From the NCBI RefSeq assembly GCF_014257025.1, contig NZ_JACMSF010000036.1:1-64000 (forward strand): DNA of 64,000 bases. Direction: 5' to 3'. A model generated the notes under the pieces. That model made no database searches and was not told the origin of the DNA. It was given only the letters and a program-made list of their open reading frames with translations. Made by a program: the position numbers and the translations under genes. The DNA is from Streptomyces cupreus. Its GTDB lineage: Bacteria; Actinomycetota; Actinomycetes; Streptomycetales; Streptomycetaceae. Shown here piece after piece: positions 16,226 through 24,360 of this stretch; within the stretch, counting starts at the first letter, position 1; every line of letters starts with the position of its first letter.

Positions 16226-16379
16226 CGGTGGCCAAAGGAGACAACGGAAAGCCGTCGAGCGGCTGGATGAAGCACGACAGCTCTTCTCAAAGCGACGAAC
16301 AGGCAAGGATGAAAGGTCGGATATAGCCTGAAATAGCCCTGCTATTTGGCATGCCTTGCTCACCGCACGGGAGGGGCTC

Positions 16380-17075
16380 ATGACCTTCGTCCAGCTCATC
16401 GACTGCAAGACCAGCAACGTCGATCAACTCAACCGGCTGATGGACAGCTGGGTCGAGGCGACCCAGGGCAAGCGGACCGCCACGCACTCGATCGTCGGGC
16501 GGGACCGCTCGGACTCCGCCCATGTCGTCGAGATCGTGGAGTTCCCGTCGTACGAGGAGGCGATGCAGAACTCCAACCTCCCCGAGACCAACCGCATCTT
16601 CGAGCAACTGGTCGCCGCCTGTGAGGAGACTCCCACCTTCACGGACCTCGACGTCGTACGGGACGAACAGCTCAACAAGCTCGTCGTGCGCAGATTCTTC
16701 GACGAGGTCATCAACGCCAAGAACCTGGACCTGGCCGACGAGCTGTGCACCGGCGACTACCGGGAGCACGACCCCGCCCTCTCCTCCTACGACGTGGACC
16801 TCGCCCAGGCCAAACGGGAGAACGGCGAGATCCTGGACGCCTTCAATCCCCGGCTCTCAATGGAGGGCATGATCGCCGAGGGCGACCTGGTGACCTGCCG
16901 GATCACCTTCCAGGGCCGGCACACCGGCACGTACCAGGGGCTGGAGCCCACCAACCGGGACGTCGCCGGAACAGGGCACGCCACGTTCCGCTGCCAGGGC
17001 GGCAAGATCGCCGAGAGCTGGTGGAACTGGGACGACCTCGGGCTGCTGCGGCAACTAGGGGCCATCGAGGCCTGA
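16380..17075 (+). CDS. SnoaL-like (NTF2-fold) protein with N-terminal alpha/beta-barrel domain
   Basis: 231 residues from ATG 16380, with GGGAGGGG seven bases before. Residues 1-90 look like a ferredoxin-like/antibiotic-monooxygenase type dimeric domain (FVQLIDCKTSNVDQLNRL, VVEIVEFPSYEEAMQNSN). Residues 100-231 are a SnoaL-type cyclase fold (VVRRFFDEVINAKNLDLADE, SMEGMIAEGDLVTCRITF, WWNWDDLGLLRQLG). SnoaL relatives are polyketide cyclases, but most stand-alone ones are of unknown function. No polyketide genes are adjacent. Confidence 0.8.
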   Translation: MTFVQLIDCKTSNVDQLNRLMDSWVEATQGKRTATHSIVGRDRSDSAHVVEIVEFPSYEEAMQNSNLPETNRIFEQLVAACEETPTFTDLDVVRDEQLNKLVVRRFFDEVINAKNLDLADELCTGDYREHDPALSSYDVDLAQAKRENGEILDAFNPRLSMEGMIAEGDLVTCRITFQGRHTGTYQGLEPTNRDVAGTGHATFRCQGGKIAESWWNWDDLGLLRQLGAIEA

Positions 17076-17199
17076 CCCATCCATCCCCAGGCTCCGATGT
17101 GGTGCTGCGGGCACGCTGGAGCGCCGCTGCCGCTGTGCCGGCAGGGTGCCGCCCTTCGACGATCAGGCGGCGAGAGCTGACGCCGAGCACCGTTCCGGC

Positions 17200-17230
17200 G
17201 ACGGCACACCGCGGCGCGCGGTGTGCCGTC
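17200..17230. terminator. bidirectional terminator hairpin
   Basis: GACGGCACACCGC (17200-17212) pairs perfectly with 17218-17230 around GGCGC. It lies between the convergent SnoaL-like gene and sua5, serving either transcript. Confidence 0.75.
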
Positions 17231-17308
17231 GTACCGGGTGAGGGGATCGTCCAGAATTCCGCCTCGCCAGCTGGATGTGGCTGTCCGCCTCCACAACCTC
17301 GGTGCTGG

Positions 17309-18286
17309 TCACTCGGTGGGACGGGGCCCCGCGGCGCGGCGGAGCCGGTTGGCGATCGCGAGCCCCAACCCCTCCTCCACCGGCAAGGACGCGACGATCA
17401 GGTCACACCCCCGCTGGTCGAGCTCGCGCAGGAACCCGTACAGCCCGCGTGCGTAGGCGGCCATCGACGCGGGGAGGGCCACCACTGCGTGCGCCTTCAC
17501 CGGAGCGTCGGCGAAGGAGGAGGGAAGAAAGACGCCCACCTGGTGCCCCAGCTCCTGCGCGAGTTCCGCTTCGGCGATGACCTTCTCCGGCTCGACGAGG
17601 ACGACCCGCGCCCGCGGCGCGTAGTGGGACGGGTGCTGGCCCGGCACCCGAACGCGGCTCGTTGCGTGGACCGCGAGCGGGCGCCCCAGCGCCGCTTCGA
17701 GGTCCTCGTGTGTCACCCCGCCGGGCCGCAGGATGCTCGGGATCTCGCCCGTGGCGTCGACGATGGTCGACTCGACGCCGACCTGGCAGGGGCCGCCGTC
17801 CAGCACGAAGTCGACGGCATCACCGAGCTCCGCACGTACGTGGTTCGCCGTGGTGGGGCTGACCGAGCCGAACAGGTTGGCGGACGGGGCCGCGACACCG
17901 CCGCCGAAGGCCGCCAGCAGTGCGAGTGCAACGGGGTGGTCGGGCACACGCACGGCCACCGTCTGAAGGCCACCGGTGGCATCGAGGGGCACCCGCCGCC
18001 CGCGCCGCAGGACCAGCGTGAGGGGCCCCGGCCAGAAGCGTTCGGCCAACAGGCGCGCCGTCGCCGGCACGTCCTCGACCCAGTCGCCCAGGAGCTCCGC
18101 GCCGCCGAGGTGGACGATCAGCGGGTGGGAGGGCGGACGCCCCTTGACCTCAAAGACGCGCGCGACGGCGGCGGGGTCCTCGGCGTTGGCGCCCAGACCG
18201 TAGACGGTCTCGGTCGGGAAGGCCACCAGGCCTCCGGCGCGCAGCACATCGGCCGCCTTCTCGATGTCACTGGTTCTTGCCGTCAC
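17309..18286 (-). CDS. sua5: L-threonylcarbamoyladenylate synthase, full-length Sua5
   Basis: 325 residues. An N-terminal YrdC domain (FPTETVYGLGANAED, KGRPPSHPLIVHL, WPGPLTLVLRR, APSANLFGSVSPT, ESTIVDATG) is followed by the C-terminal Sua5 domain (GQHPSHYAPRARVVLVE onwards). The enzyme makes threonylcarbamoyl-AMP from Thr, bicarbonate and ATP for the t6A37 tRNA modification. GTG 18286 has GAGAGG ten bases upstream; upstream in-frame ATG 18325 adds residues unlike the family. Being in an accessory region, it may be an extra copy beside a housekeeping one elsewhere. It consumes bicarbonate, which fits the nearby carbonic anhydrases only loosely. Confidence 0.9.
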   Translation of the reverse strand: MTARTSDIEKAADVLRAGGLVAFPTETVYGLGANAEDPAAVARVFEVKGRPPSHPLIVHLGGAELLGDWVEDVPATARLLAERFWPGPLTLVLRRGRRVPLDATGGLQTVAVRVPDHPVALALLAAFGGGVAAPSANLFGSVSPTTANHVRAELGDAVDFVLDGGPCQVGVESTIVDATGEIPSILRPGGVTHEDLEAALGRPLAVHATSRVRVPGQHPSHYAPRARVVLVEPEKVIAEAELAQELGHQVGVFLPSSFADAPVKAHAVVALPASMAAYARGLYGFLRELDQRGCDLIVASLPVEEGLGLAIANRLRRAAGPRPTE

Positions 18287-18530
18287 CCTGGCAATCCTCT
18301 CACTGCTCCACTGTCCACATTCCATGGTCTCGTCGGCGCATAACGATGAACCAAGGCCGACGGCACCGCGTGAGCGAAGGCCGCACGAAAACCTTCACGG
18401 CGACACCAGGGAACACCACCGGCGCAGCCAGGCCAGCGTAGAACCGGCTGTCCGGTCACCGCCGGGCGTCGCCTGGTGCGAGCAGACAGGTGACCCCGGC
18501 GCGGCTCCGGCAATGGCGGGCGAGCCCCAC

Positions 18531-18785
18531 GGCACGGTGACGGTCCGGATGCCCGCGCATCCGGTGGCCACGACCTGCTCAACCAGACCGGCCCGCTGGC
18601 CTCTCCAACGCCCACCTGACCTGGCGGCCATCCCTGACGCCACCCTCACCCCCGAGGCCGTGCAGTCGTCGATCACGGACGTCACCGGCATCGACCCCGT
18701 GCTGCTGCCCGCGGGCGCGATCGGAGCTGACCAGTGTCCGCAAGGCCGTCCCCGACCGCCTCCAGGAAACGCTGAACACCGGTCG
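18531..18785 (+). pseudogene. relic of a second Sua5/YrdC gene
   Basis: Plus-strand pieces match the short bacterial Sua5 type: GTVTVRMPAHPVA, then (frame change) LLNQTGPL, then EAVQSSITDVTG and VLLPAGAIGADQ, then (frame change) VRKAVPDRLQETLNT. The order is that of the C-terminal half of housekeeping Sua5, with at least two frameshifts and a missing middle. It lies head-on to the intact sua5 gene and is of the other subfamily. The rest of 18287-18803 shows nothing else. Confidence 0.65.
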
Positions 18786-18803
18786 GCCGGCTGGCTGCGG
18801 GTT

Positions 18804-19445
18804 TCACCGTGCGGAGGCAGCAGCCCTGCTCAGGCCATGGGAGGCGACCAGCTGCGCACTGCCGTCGGCCAGCCGGTAGGACAGACCCGCCACGGCGAGG
18901 CGGCCGGCGGCCACCCGCTCGGCCAGGACGCGGGAGCGGTCCAGCAGCAGATCTACGGTGTGCCGGATGTGCTCGTGGAGGATCTCCTCGGCCTGGTCGC
19001 GTCCGGCAGCACGGGCCGCCAGCACGCTCGGGGTCACCCGCTCGACGACGTCACGGACGAAACCGGCGGGCGCCCTGCCGCCGTCGGCGGCGGCGCATGC
19101 AGCCGCGATCGCCCCGCACGAGTCATGGCCGAGGACCACGACCAGCGGGCAGTCCAGCACGCTCACCCCGTACTCGATGCTGCCCAGCACCTCCGAGCCG
19201 ACCACGTGCCCGGCCGTACGGACCACGAACAGATCACCCAGTCCCCGGTCGAAGATGATCTCGGCGGCCAGCCGGGAATCGGAACACCCGAACAGCACCG
19301 CGAAGGGACTCTGAGCCGGTGCGGTCTCGGTACGGCGGGCAGCGTCCTGGTTGGGGTGCTCCGGCAAGCCGGTGACGAACCGCTGGTTGCCGGCCAGCAG
19401 CATCGCGAAGGCATCGTCGGGAGTCGGCGTCGGTAGCTCAGTCAT
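18804..19445 (-). CDS. beta-carbonic anhydrase
   Basis: 213 residues. Zinc ligands C54-D56-R58 (GCSDSR) and H107/C110 (GHDSC) are all present, with the linker LFVVRTAGHVVGSEV. It interconverts CO2 and bicarbonate in the cytoplasm. There is a second, different beta-type enzyme at 21373-21954; the two share only the family motifs. ATG 19445 is used. Its position beside a SulP transporter suggests inorganic-carbon handling. Confidence 0.9.
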   Translation of the reverse strand: MTELPTPTPDDAFAMLLAGNQRFVTGLPEHPNQDAARRTETAPAQSPFAVLFGCSDSRLAAEIIFDRGLGDLFVVRTAGHVVGSEVLGSIEYGVSVLDCPLVVVLGHDSCGAIAAACAAADGGRAPAGFVRDVVERVTPSVLAARAAGRDQAEEILHEHIRHTVDLLLDRSRVLAERVAAGRLAVAGLSYRLADGSAQLVASHGLSRAAASAR

Positions 19446-19817
19446 GGCCGCAGGTTACGGCTGGCCCAGGGGATACGCGCGGCCAGGTCCACGGACGGCG
19501 GTCGTCGCACTTCCGCTGGTGGCACACCCAAGCGCCGGGCGACGTCGCTCTCGACCCGCCTCCTCAGCGTCGCTGCGGAGCGGCTCGGCCCACACCTGCA
19601 CGCCCGCACCGCCTAACTGTGCGCCAGCCCCTTTGTCCCATGACGTCGTCACGCACCTCCCCAACGATGCTCCGCGGGGATGGGGGTGTACGCCGCAGGA
19701 GAGCACCTGCAGGGGACCGGTGACGTCCATGGACAGAAACGACCTGGGCACTCTGTCCCGACCGTAGCGCCGGGCTCCTGCGCTTCAGGTAGGTATTCGC
19801 ACCCTTTCCGGCGATAT
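19446..19817. other. gene-free spacer
   Basis: About 370 bp upstream of the first carbonic anhydrase. It holds its promoter region presumably; no gene, repeat or clear operator is seen. A 98-codon minus frame here reads as non-biological composition. Confidence 0.4.
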
Positions 19818-19853
19818 GCCCGGCCGGGGGCTCGGTCGAGCCTCCGGCCGGGC
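19818..19853 (-). terminator. terminator of the SulP operon
   Basis: GCCCGGCCGG (19818-19827) pairs with 19844-19853, continued by an inner GGCTC/GAGCC stem around GGTC, so the stem is about 16 bp. It lies 24 bp past the SulP stop. Confidence 0.7.
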
Positions 19854-19876
19854 GGCAGAGCCTTACGACGAGGTCG

Positions 19877-21364
19877 TTACGGCGCCGTGGCCTTCGCCGG
19901 TTGTGCGGTCGTGACCTTCACCGGTTCGGTGTCCGGTGCGCTGTGCCGCTCGGCCCAGGACTCCAGGGCGGTGCGGCAGGCGTGGTCGAGGTGGTGCAGT
20001 CCGGACAGGTCCAGCTCGACGGGCCGGTCCTGGGGCAGCGCCTCCAGGCTGCCGAGGATCTTCGGCAGGCGCAGGAAGGTCGCGTTGCCCGACAGGTACG
20101 CCTGGATGGGGCCGGCGCCCTTGTCGATGACCTCCAGCTTGAGGTGCGAGGCTTCCCAGGCGGTCTTGATCACCGCAAGGGCCAGGCCGATGAGTACGCC
20201 CTCGAACATGTTCACCGCGACGATCGACACGGCGGTCACGATGAGGATCAGGGCCTCGCCCTTGTGGTCCCGCCACAGTTCGGCGATCTGGCGGAACGGG
20301 ATGAGTTTCCAGCCCGCGTGGACCAGGATGCCGGCCAGGGCGGGCAGCGGAATCAGCGCCAGGGCGGAGGGCAGCGCGGCGGCGAACAGCAGGATCCACA
20401 CGCCGTGCAGCACACGCGACGCCTTGGTCTTCCCGCCCGCTTGGACGTTCGCGGAGCTGCGCACGATCACCGCCGTCATGGGCAGCGCGCCGAGCAGACC
20501 GCATACCGTGTTGCCCGCGCCCTGGGCGATCATCTCCTTGTTGTACTGGGTGCGCGGACCGTCGTGCAGCCGGTCCACGGCCGCCGCGCTGAACAGCGAC
20601 TCGGCGGAGGCGATCAGCGCGAACGCGACGATGGTGCCCCAGATGGCCGGGGTGGCCAGTTCACCGAAGGCGTCCGCGCCGGGCGGCTGGATGACGCCGA
20701 GCAGGCCCTCCACCTGGACGGTCACGACCGGCAGACTGAAGGCGAGCGAGGCGAGGGTGGCCAGCACCACGGCCGCGAGGGCGCCCGGCACGGCCTGCAC
20801 CTTCTTCGGCAACTTCTTCCACAGCACGATGACGGCGACGGTGCCCGCGCCGATCGCGAGCGAGGTCAGGGCCTCGGTGCTGCCGAGCGCGTCGGCGAAC
20901 GCCCCGGGCAGCCCGATGATCTTGCCGATTCCGGTCTCCGGGGCCTTCAGGCCCGCCGCCGCGTAGATCTGGCCGGCGATGATCACCAGGCCGATGCCGC
21001 AGAGCATGCCCTCGACGACGGCGACGGATATCGCCCTGAACCAGCGGCCGATCCTGAGGAAGCCCATGGCGAGCTGGAGCAGGCCGGCGATCAGCACGAT
21101 CACGCCGAGCGTGGCCACTCCGAACTCGCTGACCGCCTCGAAGACCAGCACGGTCAGGCCCGCGGCCGGGCCGGAGACCTGAAGGCTGCTGCCGGGCATG
21201 AGCCCGGTGACCAGCCCGCCCACGATGCCGGTGACCAGGCCCAGCTCCGCGGGGACCCCGGAGGCGACCGCCACGCCGACGCACAACGGCACAGCGACCA
21301 GGAAGACGACGATGGAGGCGGCGAAGTCCTGCCGCAGGTAAGGGAACCTCGACATCACAGTCAC
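19877..21364 (-). CDS. SulP-family anion transporter (bicarbonate/sulfate type)
   Basis: About 495 residues with some ten to twelve membrane helices. It shows the SulP signature region (VTGIVGGLVTGLMPGSSLQV, SGPAAGLTVLV) and a short C-terminal STAS-like domain (PVELDLSGLHHLDHACRTAL). GTG 21364 follows GAGGG by five bases and overlaps no gene; ATG 21355 is an alternative. The upstream carbonic anhydrase stops 9 bp before, so the two are one operon. The pairing is known for bicarbonate uptake systems; the substrate cannot be read from sequence alone. Confidence 0.88.
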   Translation of the reverse strand: MTVMSRFPYLRQDFAASIVVFLVAVPLCVGVAVASGVPAELGLVTGIVGGLVTGLMPGSSLQVSGPAAGLTVLVFEAVSEFGVATLGVIVLIAGLLQLAMGFLRIGRWFRAISVAVVEGMLCGIGLVIIAGQIYAAAGLKAPETGIGKIIGLPGAFADALGSTEALTSLAIGAGTVAVIVLWKKLPKKVQAVPGALAAVVLATLASLAFSLPVVTVQVEGLLGVIQPPGADAFGELATPAIWGTIVAFALIASAESLFSAAAVDRLHDGPRTQYNKEMIAQGAGNTVCGLLGALPMTAVIVRSSANVQAGGKTKASRVLHGVWILLFAAALPSALALIPLPALAGILVHAGWKLIPFRQIAELWRDHKGEALILIVTAVSIVAVNMFEGVLIGLALAVIKTAWEASHLKLEVIDKGAGPIQAYLSGNATFLRLPKILGSLEALPQDRPVELDLSGLHHLDHACRTALESWAERHSAPDTEPVKVTTAQPAKATAP

Positions 21365-21372
21365 GGTGTCCC

Positions 21373-21954
21373 TCACAGCGCCTCGAACGTGTCGGTCCCC
21401 GCGCGGTGTTCGCGCACGGCTCCGGTGTGCACCTCGTAGTACCAGCCGCGCAGGCTGAGTTGGTCCGCCTGCAGGCGCTTGTCGATGCAGGGGTAGGAGC
21501 GCAGCCGCAGCAGCTGCGTCAGGACGTGGTGCTGCACAGCCTCGGCGACCGTCGGGTCGGCCTTGTCGGAGCACTTGGGTTCGTCCGCGGCGTGCGCGAG
21601 CCAGTCACGCACGGCGGGGACGGCGTTGAGGTCGTCGCCGCGCACCAGGGCGCCCACGGCTCCGCAGTGCGAGTGGCCGCAGACCACGATGTGCTGGACG
21701 CCGAGGGCCTCCACGGCGTACTCGATGGTGGCCGCCTCGCTGGTGGGGTGCTCGGAGGCGTACGGGGGGACGATGTTGCCCGCGGTGCGCAGCTCGAAGA
21801 GCTGACCGGGGCGGGCGCCGGTGATCAGGGCCGGGACGACCCGGGAGTCGGCGCAGGTGATGAACAGGACCTCGGGCGACTGGCCTTTGGCGAGGCCGGC
21901 GAACTCCTCAGGGCGCTGTCCGAACGTGCGGGCGTTGTCGATGAGGGGTTGCAT
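21373..21954 (-). CDS. beta-carbonic anhydrase, first gene of SulP operon
   Basis: 193 residues. Zinc ligands are C34-D36-R38 (CADSR) and H94/C97 (GHSHC), with the linker ELRTAGNIVPPY. It hydrates CO2 in the cytoplasm and would keep bicarbonate at equilibrium for the co-transcribed SulP carrier 9 bp downstream. ATG 21954 has AGGAGGAGTCACC just before it (the CAGGAGGAGTC stretch on the minus strand), a strong ribosome site. Confidence 0.9.
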   Translation of the reverse strand: MQPLIDNARTFGQRPEEFAGLAKGQSPEVLFITCADSRVVPALITGARPGQLFELRTAGNIVPPYASEHPTSEAATIEYAVEALGVQHIVVCGHSHCGAVGALVRGDDLNAVPAVRDWLAHAADEPKCSDKADPTVAEAVQHHVLTQLLRLRSYPCIDKRLQADQLSLRGWYYEVHTGAVREHRAGTDTFEAL

Positions 21955-22032
21955 GATGTGGTGACTCCTCCTGGCGCGCCGTAGAGGCGCGTCGGACGGG
22001 CAAGGACAGGTGTGGGGGGACTGCTCTGCTGC

Positions 22033-22434
22033 TCAGCAGCGGAACACCTGAAGTGCCGCTGGTGAGTGCGCTGCCGAGGATCTCGACATGCGGTAGTGCG
22101 CGGTACGGGGTGTGCCCGGCTCGCCCGCATTCGAGGCCCTCTGCCTCTGGTATGGACGGTCGGGTGCCTCGGGTGCACAGTCGGCGGCAGTGCGGTACCG
22201 GTCGCGGGTGCGCAGAGGACCGGTCGGGTCCCCGTGGCGGCCGGCGTCCCGGCAGGTGACGATCTCGTCGCGCAGCGCCTTCCCGGAGGACTTGATCCCG
22301 GGCTGGCCCTTGGCCACGGCATGACGGGCCGTGTGCGCGGATGCGAAGGATGCGGTGGACGCGAAAACCTGAAGGCCGAGCAGGACGGCGGCGAGGATCG
22401 ACACCACGGTCCGGGCTGTCGCACCTCGGAACAT
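22033..22434 (-). CDS. secreted protein of unknown function
   Basis: 133 residues. ATG 22434 has a strong GGAGGGAGG. A signal peptide (TVVSILAAVLLGLQVFASTA) is followed by a basic, Arg-rich mature part with four Cys (VTCRDAG, AADCAPE, final VFRC) and an unusual conserved-looking end SPAALQVFRC. I believe similar proteins occur in other streptomycetes but know no function. Two inverted repeats stand upstream (22478-22534). It lies downstream of nothing co-directional within 260 bp, so it is probably monocistronic. Confidence 0.65.
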   Translation of the reverse strand: MFRGATARTVVSILAAVLLGLQVFASTASFASAHTARHAVAKGQPGIKSSGKALRDEIVTCRDAGRHGDPTGPLRTRDRYRTAADCAPEAPDRPYQRQRASNAGEPGTPRTAHYRMSRSSAAHSPAALQVFRC

Positions 22435-22477
22435 GAGCCTCCCTCCAGGCAGTTCACGTCTCTAGAGCATGCCAACG

Positions 22478-22534
22478 CTTGGTCAATGATCAGCCAAGAA
22501 ACACAATAACCCTGCAAAATCATTTGCAGGGTTA
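22478..22534. promoter_or_regulatory. two adjacent dyads upstream of the secreted-protein gene
   Basis: Site 1: CTTGGTCAATGATCAGCCAAG (22478-22498) has CTTGG/CCAAG arms around TGATCA; site 2: TAACCCTGCAAA (22507-22518) pairs exactly with 22523-22534 around ATCA. They lie 44 and 73 bp upstream of ATG 22434. Both are AT-rich against the background. They may be operators; site 2 could also fold as a terminator for minus-strand transcription from the right. Confidence 0.5.
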
Positions 22535-22701
22535 ACTCAAGGTTTCGACCTGAAGAGAGCCTGAAAGGCGTGTCGTGGGTGGCGTGAACTCGCTGTCGAT
22601 GTACTGGGGTTGGTTCCGGTGCGAGGAGAGCGGTGGTTGCGGCGGCGCCCCGGCCGCGCGCAGCCGCCGTTCGGCGGCCTCCCGTGCCTGCGGTGCGGTG
22701 A

Positions 22702-23127
22702 TCAGCAGTTCGTCGCCCACAGGGGTGGCAGACGTAGTTCGAAAACGGCCACACCCTTCAGCCGGGAGCCCGGCGCGATGGTGACGGGAAGCACCGCGCT
22801 CGTCGTGGTACTCGCCGGTGTCGGTCCACCGCTTGCCTGCCCGGCGAAGATCCCGACCAGCCGACGACCACGAGCCCGCCGGTAGCCGCCCACGTAGGAG
22901 ACGGCGCTCAGCAGATCCCGCGCGTGGTAGAGGTTTGCCAGCACCCGCGGATCCACCGCAACAGCCGGCTTAGGCACTCGCCAGCGGATCCTCTCCAGCG
23001 GATGGCTGCCCAACTCGCCCCGCTCCACGGCGTAGTGGAGCGCATGTACCGGCACCTTGCGCTTGCGGCGCATCGTCTCCACGCCCGCCTCGCCGCCGTC
23101 CAGCTTGCGACGCAGCGACTCCAGCAC
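22702..23127 (-). pseudogene. tyrosine integrase fragment with internal deletion
   Basis: The frame reads like residues 205-305 of the intact integrase at 2441-3904: LESLRRKLDGGEAGVETMRR, HALHYAVERGELGSHPLERI, RDLLSAVSYVGGY and RARGRRLVGIFA. Where box I (GLRP) should follow, the text jumps with a frame change to GKRWTDTGEYHDERG, which in the intact protein lies ~45 residues further on. The catalytic Arg is thus deleted. No box II or Tyr is found downstream. A relic of a second element; the codons to 22532 are remnants or noise. Confidence 0.75.
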
Positions 23128-23164
23128 ATCAGCCGGTCATCGGCGCAGGTCGCCGCGGCATGGC

Positions 23165-23192
23165 GAAGCCCCGGGACAGGTCCAGGGGCTTC
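23165..23192 (-). terminator. hairpin after the GYD gene
   Basis: GAAGCCCC (23165-23172) and GGGGCTTC (23185-23192) form an 8-bp stem with a 12-nt loop, 64 bp beyond the GYD stop on the minus strand. Confidence 0.5.
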
Positions 23193-23255
23193 GGAGCGTC
23201 CCGCCGTGGGCGGCTCACTCGTGTACGCGAAACGGGTCCTCGGATCTGAAAGGCC

Positions 23256-23552
23256 TCAGCCAGTTGCTTTGGCGATGATGCGGTCCATCTCCTCCCGGCC
23301 AAAGGCCCGCAGGGTGGTGGAACGGACATTGCCCAACCCGGCGACCTGCAGGAGCACCGCAGTGGCGGTCTCGTCATCGGGCGCCTCTACGACGGCCACG
23401 ATGTCGTACGGACCGACGGTCCAGTAGAGGCTCAGGACCTTCACCCCCAGCTTCTGTGCCGCCGCGGCGAAGGCCTCGGCGCGCTGCGAGGTGTCCTTGT
23501 AGCCCCGGATCCCTTGATCGGTCCAGTTCAGCAACGAGACGTACGTCGACAT
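23256..23552 (-). CDS. GYD-domain protein
   Basis: 98 residues. It has the ferredoxin-like GYD fold: YVSLLNWTDQGIRGYKDTSQ at the start, VLSLYWTVGPYDIVAVVEAP in the middle and TTLRAFGREEMDRII at the end. Members are small cytoplasmic proteins, probably dimeric, of unknown function. ATG 23552 has AGGGG nine bases upstream. A perfect 10-bp palindrome AATGCGCATT at 23617-23626 lies 65 bp before the start and could be an operator. The 23553-23856 gap holds no gene. Confidence 0.85.
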   Translation of the reverse strand: MSTYVSLLNWTDQGIRGYKDTSQRAEAFAAAAQKLGVKVLSLYWTVGPYDIVAVVEAPDDETATAVLLQVAGLGNVRSTTLRAFGREEMDRIIAKATG

Positions 23553-23856
23553 GATCTTTCACCCCTATGAAGGAGACACAACACATCGTCGATCAATGCT
23601 GAGCACCATTGCGCGTAATGCGCATTCAGAGGCAGGCCGGACGAGCGATACGAGCGATGACGATCACTCCTCAAAGCGGTGGCCGGAGGCGACAGCGGCC
23701 GGTGGGGGTGCCCGAGGCGCCGGAAGCTTACGGGCCATGGACGACATCGGCACGCAAGCAACAGGATTCGGAACCGGGAATCCTGCCTGACGCTTAAAGG
23801 GGGAGGGGTAATGGGGCGCTCTTGCACGAGGGAAAGTGTCGTACTGAGGGAACAAG

Positions 23857-24360
23857 GTGACGCCTTATTGCGGCGCGCAGGGCGGTGGGGAATTCGCGCA
23901 GTCGCTGGACGAGCTTCGCGGCACCCTCCTGGAAGCCGTGGACCATGCCGACGTGCCTGTGGCAGACAGTCGCGAAATCGCCGCAGCATTCGATCAGGTG
24001 GCCGAGATATCTCGCCAGGGCGGAATTGATGGAATCGCGTCGTTCTTCGACGAACAGTTCAGTCAGTTCGACGAGATCCTGACGGAGGGACGCGACTGGG
24101 GTCGCGAAGGTCACTCACCGCTCGAATGGTGGCAGTGGCTCATCATCATCGGCATTCGGATCCGCAATCTGGGCCGCCTTCTGCTGGGGCACAGTCGCCG
24201 CAGGCGGTCCATGGGCTGGTATCTGCCTGGGCTTTGGCTTCTAGGATCCGTCAGAAAGCGGCAATACAGCGGCGAAGGACAGCAAACACGCCTCGTGGAC
24301 CATCCGTGGACACCTGCCGGGGGCCGACCTGAGGCAGGGCGGGGACGGGGTTCTTTATAG
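23857..24360 (+). CDS. hypothetical protein with one membrane-associated segment
   Basis: 167 residues. GTG 23857 has GAGGGAA before it. Residues 12-75 look like two or three amphipathic helices (QSLDELRGTLLEAVDHADVP, AAAFDQVAEISRQGG). A short hydrophobic stretch follows (PLEWWQWLIIIGIRI), then a basic stop region (GHSRRRRS). The last ~55 residues are low-complexity and may be an extension past an eroded stop. Its end overlaps the convergent arginase-fold gene by 6 bp. Family not recognised. Confidence 0.5.
   Translation: MTPYCGAQGGGEFAQSLDELRGTLLEAVDHADVPVADSREIAAAFDQVAEISRQGGIDGIASFFDEQFSQFDEILTEGRDWGREGHSPLEWWQWLIIIGIRIRNLGRLLLGHSRRRRSMGWYLPGLWLLGSVRKRQYSGEGQQTRLVDHPWTPAGGRPEAGRGRGSL

Noticed and set aside
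23581..23640. CRISPR-like or att-like palindromes near AATGCGCATT
   Set aside because: Single palindrome only, no repeat-spacer periodicity; kept as a possible operator note under the GYD gene.
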